Shown here: in pieces, positions 1-6,770 of the stretch
How positions within the stretch are numbered: position 1 is the stretch's first letter
Layout: the number at the start of each line of letters is the position of its first letter
Origin: Rhodocyclaceae bacterium
GTDB lineage: Bacteria > Pseudomonadota > Gammaproteobacteria > Burkholderiales > Usitatibacteraceae
NCBI GenBank assembly: GCA_020247395.1
Contig: JADCJC010000092.1
Coordinates: forward strand, 1 to 57,803
Length of the DNA: 57,803 bases
Direction of reading: 5' to 3'
Made by a program: the position numbers and the translations under genes
The notes under the pieces: model-generated
Seen by the model: only the letters and a program-made list of their open reading frames with translations
What the model was told of the DNA's origin: nothing
The model's database searches: none

Positions 1-80
1 AAGTTGACCTGCCCGCGCAGGCGGGGACCCAAGTTGACCTGCCCGCCCACAACCATAAGGGTTGCTCCGGACGGGGACCC
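1..80. repeat. Short direct repeats at window edge, possible mobile-element end
   Basis: A 16-bp sequence beginning AAGTTGACCTGCCCGC occurs at 1-16 and again at 31-46. The octamer GGGGACCC occurs at 23-30 and at 73-80. Iterated short repeats of this kind are found at the ends of some insertion sequences, including IS21-family elements, and the rest of the element would lie left of the window. No transposase is visible here. The identity is inference; only the repeats are seen. No convincing gene lies in 1-278. Confidence 0.35.
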
Positions 81-278
81 ATTAATTTTGTTCAGCGCGG
101 GTGATTCCGACGTTAGGCTCCCGCCTTCGCCGCAGCGTGGAGATTCACCATATTTACTTGCCGGATCAATAGAAGTTCCCCAATTTTAAAACACCAATGT
201 CGGCGGGCATTTCCAAGTGGTTTAGCTCGAAAACGCCCGTTCCTATGAGGGTTTGTATGATGATAGTGGCGGCGCTGT

Positions 279-503
279 CTACGTGTTAGGTTTCTTGGTG
301 CGTGCTTGATCCCACAACGCAAAAGACCCAAAGCCCCATGCTACGAGCGAAACTGCGCCGGTCACACAAAAAATGATCACCAAATAGCGGGTGGCGCTAC
401 TCGGTGTGGTGCGGTCCAAGCCAAGGGCAACAAACATTAAAACGACCGAAGCGACGAATCCGCCAACGGCGAGGCCAACGACTTTTGATGGGTTCTTAAA
501 CAT
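279..503 (-). CDS. Small two-segment membrane protein, hypothetical
   Basis: A 74-residue protein that I do not recognise. It has two hydrophobic stretches, at about residues 9-29 and 40-62, joined by a short polar loop, so it is probably an inner-membrane protein with two transmembrane helices. The start is supported by an AAGGA Shine-Dalgarno motif a few bases before ATG at 503. It stands alone, with no obvious operon partner; the next gene on the same strand is a small secreted protein 155 bases upstream. Confidence 0.55.
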   Translation of the reverse strand: MFKNPSKVVGLAVGGFVASVVLMFVALGLDRTTPSSATRYLVIIFCVTGAVSLVAWGFGSFALWDQARTKKPNT

Positions 504-658
504 ACGGATTCCTTGTGTTGTAGAGAAGTACGCCCCGGTCGGATTCTACGATACTCTTTCTTCAGTTCTGCCCAAGCGAGTCGTGGCGTCTTCTGGTCGT
601 TCGCTGGTTACCGCACCACCAATGTATAGTTTATCCGACCGCGCTGCGGGTGCCACGG

Positions 659-1003
659 TCAGTGTCCCATCGGGCTGATACCCGTGGTGTCTTTCACACA
701 CTTCATGAACTCACGGCCCTGTTTTGGCTCGCAGGTCTTGAAGGCTCTAACCTCTGCTTCACACTCTGCGCTCGCTGCGCCGATGAACGGCTTGCAGCTC
801 AGCGTATTGGCCAACAGAAACTCACGGTCACAGACAAAATGCGCCTCACCCTTTAGCGGTCCGCATTTTTCTGCCATTTTCTCGTGCCGCTCGCAGCGCG
901 CCTTCTCAACAGCAACTTTTTTTGTGCAATCGCCGACATGCGACTGCGCAAACACACTTGATGCGAATAGCGTCGGAATCAGGATCGAGACGAGGCGTTT
1001 CAT
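659..1003 (-). CDS. Small secreted cysteine-rich protein, hypothetical
   Basis: A 114-residue protein with a clear Sec signal peptide (MKRLVSILIPTLFASSVFAQ) and predicted cleavage after the FAQ/SHV region. The mature part carries about eight cysteines, spaced as in small periplasmic proteins held by disulfides. I chose ATG at 1003 over the longer open frame to 1081 because AGGAG lies seven bases before it and the signal peptide then begins at residue 1. It sits just downstream of the DUF2798 gene on the same strand. The function is unknown. Confidence 0.7.
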   Translation of the reverse strand: MKRLVSILIPTLFASSVFAQSHVGDCTKKVAVEKARCERHEKMAEKCGPLKGEAHFVCDREFLLANTLSCKPFIGAASAECEAEVRAFKTCEPKQGREFMKCVKDTTGISPMGH

Positions 1004-1007
1004 CAGT

Positions 1008-1250
1008 TTAGCTCCTAGGTGGTTGGGCGATAAGTTTGGTGACGATCTTGCGCACGATTGGCCCTGAAAGCAACGCGGCAAAAAACGCGAAGAACCAAGC
1101 GATGGGAAACGCCTGCATCCACCGCTGCAAAAACAAGCCCGGCGAAATCGGTCGCAGGTTTATAAATGTCAGCACGCCGGACATCATGAACGCCATCAAC
1201 ATTGACATGAAAAATGCGAATACCAAGGTAGTGTATTTCGCGGGAATCAT
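1008..1250 (-). CDS. DUF2798 family membrane protein
   Basis: An 80-residue protein with two transmembrane helices (about residues 6-28 and 46-68). It ends in a basic tail after the Pro-Ile-Val-Arg-Lys motif that is typical of DUF2798 proteins. The family has no established function. Its ATG overlaps the cysN stop by four bases (ATGA at 1247-1250), so it is translationally coupled to cysN and probably belongs to the cysD-cysN transcript. A link to sulfate assimilation is only inferred from this coupling. Confidence 0.75.
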   Translation of the reverse strand: MIPAKYTTLVFAFFMSMLMAFMMSGVLTFINLRPISPGLFLQRWMQAFPIAWFFAFFAALLSGPIVRKIVTKLIAQPPRS

Positions 1251-2575
1251 TTATTCGCTCCATGTATCATTCCCGCCGCAACCGTGCGGTTGGTCGTATC
1301 GTCGATGAGGATGAAACACCCCGTCGCGCGGTTGTCGGCATATGCATCAAACACCAGCGGCCGCTGGCAAACCACCGTCACCCGTGCAATATCGTTGGCT
1401 TGTATTTTTGGCAATGTCTCCACCGTCTTATCAAGCGTCTCCACATTGAGCCGATACGCGATTGATTCGACCACCGCCCGGGTCGACCGTGTGGTGTGTT
1501 TGATCCAGTAGCGGCGATTCAAATCAAGTGGTGTCGTATCTAGCCAGCAAAGGTCGGCGACAAAGCGGTCCGCGACCACCGGTGCGGTGCCGAGCCCAAC
1601 CCCGCCGTGACCCCCAACGCTTGGTTTCACCAGCATATCACCCCGCGATACGTCGATCTGTCGATCTAAGACGATTGTTACCGCCTCGCCTGCGTTCGCG
1701 CGAGTGATTGGCCCTGCGTAAGTTTGGATGGAATGAATCTTTGCTTGCGCCATCGACGGCAGGACTACGACATCTTCACCAACCGCGAGTGCGCCACCGT
1801 CGAGCCGCCCTTGGTAACCGCGCAAATCACTTTTTTCGCCAAATTTAGATCTTGCGACACGTTGCACCGCAAAGCGAAACGGTTGTTCGACGGCCTGATG
1901 CGCCTGAGTTGTTTCCAGGGTTTCCAGCAATGTCTGCCCCTTGAACCACGCCATCGACGTGCCACGGTTGGCGAGCATCTCCCCCTTCAGCGCAGAGACG
2001 GGAATAAACGTCACTTCAACAAACGCGAGCTGGGCGAGAAACGGGGCAAATTCGCCACGCAAGCGCACAAACGTATCTTCGGCATATCCCACTAAATCCA
2101 TCTTGTTGATTGCCACGACCACATGCGGAATCTTGAGCAAACCGGCTATTGCCGCATGACGGCGCGATTGCATGGTCAAGCCACGGGTTGCATCGACCAA
2201 AATGATTGTCAGGTGGGCGGTTGACGCGCCGGTAACCATATTGCGCGTGTATTGCTCGTGCCCGGGTGTGTCGGCAATGATGAAGCGGCGCTTCGCGCTG
2301 GTGAAGTATCGATAGGCCACATCGATGGTGATGCCTTGTTCACGCTCCGCGATCAAGCCGTCCGTCAGTAGTGAAAAATCGATGGGTTCACCTGCGTCGA
2401 CATGGCCGTGTTTGATGGTCGCACCCTTAAGAATCGCCAGTTGGTCTTCAAGAATGCCCTGCGCATCAAACAACAGACGACCAATCAGCGTACTCTTGCC
2501 GTCATCCACCGAACCCGCCGTGGAGAACCGCAGGGTGTCGATCGAGGTCGTCAAAGAAGTGACTTCAGCTGACAT
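1247..2575 (-). CDS. cysN: Sulfate adenylyltransferase subunit 1 (GTPase subunit)
   Basis: CysN hydrolyses GTP to drive ATP sulfurylase, which with CysD makes adenosine 5'-phosphosulfate from ATP and sulfate in the cytoplasm. The 442-residue protein has an EF-Tu-like G domain with a P-loop GSVDDGKST at residues 21-29, a DTPGH G3 motif near residue 100 and an NKMD G4 motif, followed by beta-barrel domains. The length fits a stand-alone CysN with no fused CysC kinase. Its start overlaps the cysD stop by one base (TGATG), so the two subunits are translationally coupled. Confidence 0.96.
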   Translation of the reverse strand: MSAEVTSLTTSIDTLRFSTAGSVDDGKSTLIGRLLFDAQGILEDQLAILKGATIKHGHVDAGEPIDFSLLTDGLIAEREQGITIDVAYRYFTSAKRRFIIADTPGHEQYTRNMVTGASTAHLTIILVDATRGLTMQSRRHAAIAGLLKIPHVVVAINKMDLVGYAEDTFVRLRGEFAPFLAQLAFVEVTFIPVSALKGEMLANRGTSMAWFKGQTLLETLETTQAHQAVEQPFRFAVQRVARSKFGEKSDLRGYQGRLDGGALAVGEDVVVLPSMAQAKIHSIQTYAGPITRANAGEAVTIVLDRQIDVSRGDMLVKPSVGGHGGVGLGTAPVVADRFVADLCWLDTTPLDLNRRYWIKHTTRSTRAVVESIAYRLNVETLDKTVETLPKIQANDIARVTVVCQRPLVFDAYADNRATGCFILIDDTTNRTVAAGMIHGANK

Positions 2576-3465
2576 CAGAAGTACCCTTCTTTTTTGCGCA
2601 ACTCCATCGAGGCTTCCGCCGTCTGGTCATCGAGGCGTGTGGCACCGCGCTCGGTCACCCTGACCGCTGCCGTTTCCAGTACCACTTCATCCAGCGTAGC
2701 GGCATTCGAAGCCACCGGACAGGTACAGGTCATGTCACCCACCGTACGAAAGCGGACGCGTCGCCTCACCACACGTTCGCCCTCACGCGGCGGGGTGACT
2801 GCTGTCACCGGCATCAATAACTTGCCGCGTTCGACAACCTCCCGCTCGTGCGCAAGATAAATCGTCGGCACCTCGAGCTGCTCGCGAGCAATGTATTGCC
2901 AAACGTCGAGTTCAGTCCAGTTGGAGATGGGAAAAACACGCAGGTGTTCGTTTGGCTTCAGGCGGGTGTTGAAGAGACTCCAACATTCCGGTCGCTGGTT
3001 TTTCGGGTCCCACTGCCCCCACGCGTCGCGATGTGAAAAAATGCGTTCTTTGGCGCGTGATTTCTCCTCGTCGCGGCGGGCACCGCCGAACAAGGCATCA
3101 AATTTGTGTTCGGCGATGGTATCCAGCAGTGTGATGCTTTGATGTGCGTTGCGGCTTTCGCCAGGCTCGGCCAACACCACACGTCCGCGACGAATGCTCT
3201 CTTCCATTGATCCGACGATCAGGCGCTCTCCCAACTCGTCTACGCGCCGATCACGAAACGTCATCACCTCTGGAAAGTTATGCCCCGTATCAATATGCAA
3301 CAACGGGAACGGAAACGGATCGGGTCGAAACGCCTTTTCTGCCAAACGCAGCATGACGATAGAGTCCTTGCCGCCTGAAAACAGCAGTGCAGGGTTGGCG
3401 CATTCGGCAGCCACCTCTCGCATGATATGGATGGCTTCTGCTTCGAGCCAGTCAAGGTGTTTCAA
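2575..3465 (-). CDS. cysD: Sulfate adenylyltransferase subunit 2
   Basis: CysD is the catalytic, ATP-pyrophosphatase-type subunit of ATP sulfurylase. It adenylates sulfate in the first step of assimilation and works as a complex with CysN. The 296-residue product has the PP-loop motif SGGKDS at residues 30-35 and the typical C-terminal arginine-rich segment. It is the first gene of a cysD-cysN-DUF2798 unit. The other sulfate-reduction genes (cysH, cysI) are not in the window. Confidence 0.96.
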   Translation of the reverse strand: MKHLDWLEAEAIHIMREVAAECANPALLFSGGKDSIVMLRLAEKAFRPDPFPFPLLHIDTGHNFPEVMTFRDRRVDELGERLIVGSMEESIRRGRVVLAEPGESRNAHQSITLLDTIAEHKFDALFGGARRDEEKSRAKERIFSHRDAWGQWDPKNQRPECWSLFNTRLKPNEHLRVFPISNWTELDVWQYIAREQLEVPTIYLAHEREVVERGKLLMPVTAVTPPREGERVVRRRVRFRTVGDMTCTCPVASNAATLDEVVLETAAVRVTERGATRLDDQTAEASMELRKKEGYF

Positions 3466-3686
3466 GATTAGATCAACGCAGCGGTGGGGGCTAAAAGTAG
3501 CAAGATCGGTTCGGTCAGGGCTGAACGGCGGCTTTTGTTTACTGCCCCAGCGTAAATGCTAATTTTAGCAGTAGCGCGCCAGACAACCTGAATCGCAAGC
3601 CGAAGCGCTAGCCTGCGCCTCAGAAACACAGCCGGCTCAGTCGAATCGACTGCCAGCCTGCACGGCCGACTGTCGCGGCCGACTTG

Positions 3687-3736
3687 TATAGGCGGGCAAT
3701 TTTTGGCTATGTATAGGCGGGCAATTTTTGGCTATG
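3687..3736 (+). repeat. 25-bp tandem repeat over the promoter of the left tRNA-Gly copy
   Basis: A 25-bp unit starting TATAGGCGGGCAATTTTTGG is present twice head to tail at 3687-3711 and 3712-3736. The same sequence occurs once, nearly identical, upstream of the intact tRNA-Gly at 6315-6338, where it separates the -35 and -10 boxes. The left copy has therefore gained an extra unit, and its -10 is TATGAT rather than TATAAT. The remainder of the cysD-tRNA gap, 3466-3686, shows no gene. Confidence 0.85.
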
Positions 3737-3748
3737 ATAACCATCATT

Positions 3749-3823
3749 GCGGGAATAGCTCAGTTGGTAGAGCGCAACCTTGCCAAGGTTGAGGTCGAGA
3801 GTTCGAGACTCTTCCCCCAGCCA
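3749..3823 (+). pseudogene. Degenerate tRNA-Gly(GCC) copy
   Basis: The first 65 bases (3749-3813) are identical to the intact tRNA-Gly at 6351-6415, including the D arm, the GCC anticodon arm and the T arm. After that the 3' acceptor strand reads CCCCCAG instead of TTCCCGC, so only about three of the seven acceptor pairs with GCGGGAA can form. A CCA follows at 3821-3823. It is probably non-functional as a tRNA and is best read as the left end of a duplicated segment. Tandem promoter sequences precede it. Confidence 0.8.
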
Positions 3824-3857
3824 ATCTTGGTTAGACATCTTCTCTCGGGGGATTCCG

Positions 3858-4889
3858 ATGCACATCAATTTAAGTGTGATTTATCGGTCGCGACACATCA
3901 AACATCAGGAGATCGCTTCCCAAATCTTCAGTGTTTTCGTTGCCATGTCAACATTTGCATTCGCATTAGCACTGGACGCTTCAGCTCGAACGACGTCAGT
4001 CCAAGAGAGTGGGCGCACGTCAGTCACCGCTAAGGCCGGGGTAGCATCCGATGCCAGTGCGATCTCAAAGACATACCTGCAAGATTCCCCAAAATCAGAA
4101 ACGGAGCCGCACATTCTGATTGGGCGATTTGACGAGAAGTCTGGTCTGGTCGCCGGCTTCCAAGCGTCTTCCGGAAAGCGAATATTGTTTAGAGCGCGAT
4201 TTAGTTCAGGCGGAGCAGTTATCGCCCAAGCGCTTCATTTCGATCCGTCGACAGGCAAGATTTACAACTTGATTGAGCGTTCGCGATCTGTGGATGCCAC
4301 CGGTGCGCCAATCAAGTCAATCATTGTTGGCGGGATTGATTTGGCTAGTCTACTGCGGGGCGCGAAGGACAAGAACGATGGATACGCAGCGCGGAAAGAA
4401 AGAGCGATGCAGTTTCTAAATCAGCCTGAGGGGAAAGCACTGCTTGAGGGGATACCTGCACTTTATGCAGCGCTGGATGGTGTCGCCGACAATAGTGCGG
4501 CGCAGCAGTTGAAACAACCATTTGGCGCAATTGTGATGGGCCTTCAGCTGGGAGCCAATGTCTACTCCGGGCTGGATGCGACTCGACGCACTACCGGTAC
4601 TGAAAAACTAGCTGCGATGTCTGCGCGCTGTTTAGGTGAAAAAGAATGCGTGTATAGCGGCAAGGATTTTTCGATTTACCAATCAGGATTGTTTGACGCA
4701 CTGAGCAAACGCTCCTTGAACGTGAAGCGGATCGCCGCTGCATCGGATCTGCCTCGCCTTGTAAGCTCGCCGGACAGATCAATTCTATCGCAGATAAATT
4801 CGACATCGCCGCAGCTTAAGATCAATTCTGTCGCAGATAAATTCGACATCGCCGCAGCTTATTTTGTCGCCAAACTCGATTCCACTTAA
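3858..4889 (+). CDS. Secreted protein, N-terminal part of a gene split by a 43-bp duplication
   Basis: A 343-residue product, not matched to a named family by eye. ATG 3858 is preferred because GGGGGA lies just upstream; the open frame itself begins inside the tRNA-like sequence. An N-terminal hydrophobic stretch ending in a LALDASA/RT-type site (about residues 28-48) suggests export with a long n-region. The middle part is mixed alpha/beta. The last 23 residues lie out of the original frame, because a 43-bp tandem duplication (4777-4862) shifts reading into a premature stop at 4889. Removing one copy joins this frame directly to the cysteine-rich domain at 4864-5223 and gives a 440-residue protein. 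Confidence 0.6.
   Translation: MHINLSVIYRSRHIKHQEIASQIFSVFVAMSTFAFALALDASARTTSVQESGRTSVTAKAGVASDASAISKTYLQDSPKSETEPHILIGRFDEKSGLVAGFQASSGKRILFRARFSSGGAVIAQALHFDPSTGKIYNLIERSRSVDATGAPIKSIIVGGIDLASLLRGAKDKNDGYAARKERAMQFLNQPEGKALLEGIPALYAALDGVADNSAAQQLKQPFGAIVMGLQLGANVYSGLDATRRTTGTEKLAAMSARCLGEKECVYSGKDFSIYQSGLFDALSKRSLNVKRIAAASDLPRLVSSPDRSILSQINSTSPQLKINSVADKFDIAAAYFVAKLDST
4777..4862 (+). repeat. 43-bp tandem duplication causing a frameshift
   Basis: Two head-to-tail copies start with GATCAATTCT at 4777 and at 4820 and differ at only one base. Because 43 is not a multiple of three, the duplication moves the reading frame by one. From 3858 to 5223 is 1366 bases; minus 43 this is 1323, exactly 441 codons ending in the stop at 5223. 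This shows that the two flanking reading frames were once one gene. Confidence 0.9.
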
Positions 4890-5223
4890 GAATGGCGACG
4901 GAAACTGCACCGACCCCGGCGCATGCTTCGGTTATTGTGGACCAGGATGTATTGCGCCTGGGATGGTTGCGACCGCAGAATGCCTCGGACACGATTTATG
5001 TGTCTGCAAGTACGGGCATGCGGCATGTGTGAACTCTGTTCCAGCGGGTTGCAGCGGCCCAAACGTACAATGCTATGATTTGATCGAGGCCGCACTAAGC
5101 TGGGTTGGAGGAATATGGGAAATTCTGATGGAATTTTGGGATTGGATCATGAGTTGGTTCGATCAGGAACCGGAGGATCCGTACGATCCGTGTTCGGGTG
5201 GAGGCGCTCTTTGCCAGACTTGA
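4864..5223 (+). pseudogene. Phospholipase-A2-like C-terminal domain, out of frame with its N-terminus
   Basis: This frame encodes about 119 residues rich in cysteine. FGYCGPGC resembles the calcium-binding loop of secreted phospholipase A2 (Y-x-C-x-C-G-x-G). About eleven residues later, ECLGHDLC matches the C-x-x-H-D-x-C active-site helix that carries the catalytic His-Asp pair. A tryptophan-rich amphipathic stretch (around WVGGIWEILMEF) could bind membrane. The frame's first possible start is TTG with no ribosome binding site, so it is probably the detached C-terminal half of the gene starting at 3858. Fold assignment rests on these two motifs only. Confidence 0.55.
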
Positions 5224-5933
5224 ATCCAATCTGGGCAGGGCATTCAAAGAATTTTGCTGCCCGCATTAGAGCCGCGCTCATTGCTGCTCCGCTAGTGCTC
5301 TCGCTGGTCGGCTGCGGCGCAATGAAAACGGAAGGCGCGAATTTCGCGCTGGACATTCGCGTGAGTGGAACCGACAGCAACGGTGCCAAATGGAAGGCGA
5401 CGCCGGAGCAGGTCACCGGCAGCGATACGGGCCAGCAGGTAGCAAGCGCGTTCCAATCAAAAGTCTTTTCTAGCGATGTTTTTCGCTGGAAGTTTGCGAT
5501 CGGTGCAACCGGCATCGGCGGAGATTTTGAAAATCGAACTGGTACCCCACTCTGTATTCGCTTTGATCAGGCACGTTTGTCTTCAAACTTTCGAACTGAG
5601 CCGGTACCGCTTAGGGTGTCGCAGGTCATACACGCGCCCCATAAACGCGAATGGTTCATTCAGAGGCGCAAACCTGGCGAGCCTGCACAATTTGTGCCTC
5701 CGAAGTTGTGCTTCACCTCGGGGCAGCCAGAATATTTCTCGTTGGCACCTGACGCGTCTGAAATCTTTCCAAGCAGCAAGCTATTTAACGTCAGGTTTGA
5801 TGGCGCGCAATCAGGTCAGGGAATCGGTAACTGGGTAAAGTTGAACGTTCCGGTAGATATTGATGGGAAGACTGAGGCTCTTGAGATTGTGTTTACCGCG
5901 AGGGACAGCAAGCTTACTGTCAGCTACCACTGA
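5220..5933 (+). CDS. Putative lipoprotein, hypothetical
   Basis: The product has a hydrophobic segment ending in the lipobox LVGC, so it is a predicted lipoprotein anchored after signal peptidase II cleavage. The mature part (about 200 residues) looks beta-rich and is unknown to me. I place the start at TTG 5220, which overlaps the previous stop as TTGA and gives a normal-length signal peptide with a GGAGG about 15 bases upstream. The only in-frame ATG, at 5115, would put about 35 odd residues before the signal. Coupling to the phospholipase-like gene suggests a functional pair, possibly toxin and immunity protein; that is inference. Confidence 0.6.
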   Translation: MNPIWAGHSKNFAARIRAALIAAPLVLSLVGCGAMKTEGANFALDIRVSGTDSNGAKWKATPEQVTGSDTGQQVASAFQSKVFSSDVFRWKFAIGATGIGGDFENRTGTPLCIRFDQARLSSNFRTEPVPLRVSQVIHAPHKREWFIQRRKPGEPAQFVPPKLCFTSGQPEYFSLAPDASEIFPSSKLFNVRFDGAQSGQGIGNWVKLNVPVDIDGKTEALEIVFTARDSKLTVSYH

Positions 5934-5991
5934 GCGGCAGGTACCAATGCCCATGGGGCGATTGTCCACTAATGTCGATGGGTTGGGACGC

Positions 5992-6219
5992 TTATGAGTT
6001 GCTTGCATCGGCCGCATCAAGCCTGTCCAGCACCGCTGCCCCCTTTTCCACATCACCCGCGGCCGCCGTAGCACGGAAGTGGTTTTCTGTGTACCACGCA
6101 GACAGCGCGTGGGCGCTGAGCTGCTCCAGCAGTTTGTTCATGTAGAGGCCCCGGCTTTGCGCAAGCGTCTTGAGGCGCTGGGCCGTGTCATCAGGCAGTC
6201 GTATTTTCAAAGTGCTCAT
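5992..6219 (-). CDS. Ribbon-helix-helix DNA-binding protein (antitoxin-like)
   Basis: A 75-residue protein beginning MSTLKIRLPDDTAQRLKTLA, the beta-strand and helix pattern of Arc/CopG/MetJ-type ribbon-helix-helix proteins, which bind DNA as dimers and often serve as antitoxins. GGAGG seven bases before ATG 6219 fixes the start; two in-frame ATGs just upstream lie too close to or before it. No toxin gene is adjacent, so it may be an orphan regulator. It lies inside the segment between the two tRNA-Gly copies, on the opposite strand to its neighbours. Confidence 0.7.
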   Translation of the reverse strand: MSTLKIRLPDDTAQRLKTLAQSRGLYMNKLLEQLSAHALSAWYTENHFRATAAAGDVEKGAAVLDRLDAADASNS

Positions 6220-6310
6220 GTCCATTCCTCCAAACATTGCCCGGGTGTCAGCACCCGCAGATTATCTGCTGTGCAGGCCATCGACCTCATGGCTGTGGGT
6301 GCAGACAGAC

Positions 6311-6340
6311 TTGTACAGGCGGGCAATTTTTGGCTATAAT
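6311..6340 (+). promoter_or_regulatory. Sigma-70 promoter of tRNA-Gly
   Basis: A TTGTAC -35 box (6311-6316) and a perfect TATAAT -10 box (6335-6340) are separated by 18 bases and end ten bases before the tRNA. The spacer is the sequence duplicated in the left copy at 3687-3736. Confidence 0.75.
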
Positions 6341-6350
6341 GCTTACCATT

Positions 6351-6426
6351 GCGGGAATAGCTCAGTTGGTAGAGCGCAACCTTGCCAAGGTTGAGGTCGA
6401 GAGTTCGAGACTCTTTTCCCGCTCCA
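6351..6426 (+). tRNA. tRNA-Gly(GCC)
   Basis: A complete cloverleaf: acceptor GCGGGAA pairs with TTCCCGC, the anticodon is GCC, the T loop is TTCGAGA, and CCA is encoded. It is the intact copy of the pair with 3749-3823. In E. coli glyW lies in the same neighbourhood, uvrC-pgsA-glyW-cysT-leuZ. Confidence 0.97.
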
Positions 6427-6437
6427 AGTTTGCGGTT

Positions 6438-6467
6438 AAAAAGGGGAAGCAGCAGCTTCCCCTTTTT
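6438..6467 (+). terminator. Rho-independent terminator after tRNA-Gly
   Basis: A perfect 13-bp inverted repeat, 6438-6450 with 6455-6467, has a four-base loop and a run of five T at its 3' side. It separates tRNA-Gly from tRNA-Cys. Confidence 0.85.
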
Positions 6468-6500
6468 CCCTTCCGGCTCCCAGTTTTGGGAAACGGACTC

Positions 6501-6574
6501 GGCGGGTTAGCAAAGTGGCTATGCAGCGGATTGCAAATCCGTCTACGTCGGTTCGATTCCGGCACCCGCCTCCA
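6501..6574 (+). tRNA. tRNA-Cys(GCA)
   Basis: A cloverleaf with acceptor GGCGGGT pairing with ACCCGCC, a GCA anticodon within ATTGCAAAT, a TTCGATT T loop and encoded CCA. It lies 74 bases after tRNA-Gly and converges on tRNA-Leu. Confidence 0.96.
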
Positions 6575-6587
6575 GAACGCAAAGAAA

Positions 6588-6613
6588 AAAACACCCGCAT
6601 TTGCGGGTGTTTT
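6588..6613. terminator. Bidirectional terminator between convergent tRNAs
   Basis: A 12-bp perfect inverted repeat with A-rich left and T-rich right flanks (6588-6599 and 6602-6613) sits between tRNA-Cys on the plus strand and tRNA-Leu on the minus strand. It can serve both. Confidence 0.8.
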
Positions 6614-6617
6614 GTTT

Positions 6618-6707
6618 TGGTGCCCAGGACCGGAATCGAACCGGTACGAGGGGATTAGCCTCGACGGATTTTAAGTCCGTTGTGTCTACCTATTTCACCA
6701 CCCGGGC
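6618..6707 (-). tRNA. tRNA-Leu(TAA)
   Basis: On the minus strand the acceptor GCCCGGG pairs with CCTGGGC through a G-T pair, the anticodon is TAA, a long class-II variable arm follows, and CCA is encoded (6618-6620). The order gly-cys-leu beside pgsA-uvrC matches E. coli glyW-cysT-leuZ, but strand directions differ. Confidence 0.95.
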
Positions 6708-6770
6708 GGAGGAGAAGACACGTATTTTCGCTTATTCCTGTGCCCAAGAACAAACAGAAGAACTTTCAGC

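Noticed and set aside
4-189. A 61-codon frame at the left edge
   Set aside because: It runs through the short direct repeats, has no ribosome binding site, and its product is low in recognisable structure.
3749-3823. Left tRNA-Gly as a functional second copy
   Set aside because: Four of seven acceptor pairs are lost, including the end pairs needed for processing and charging.
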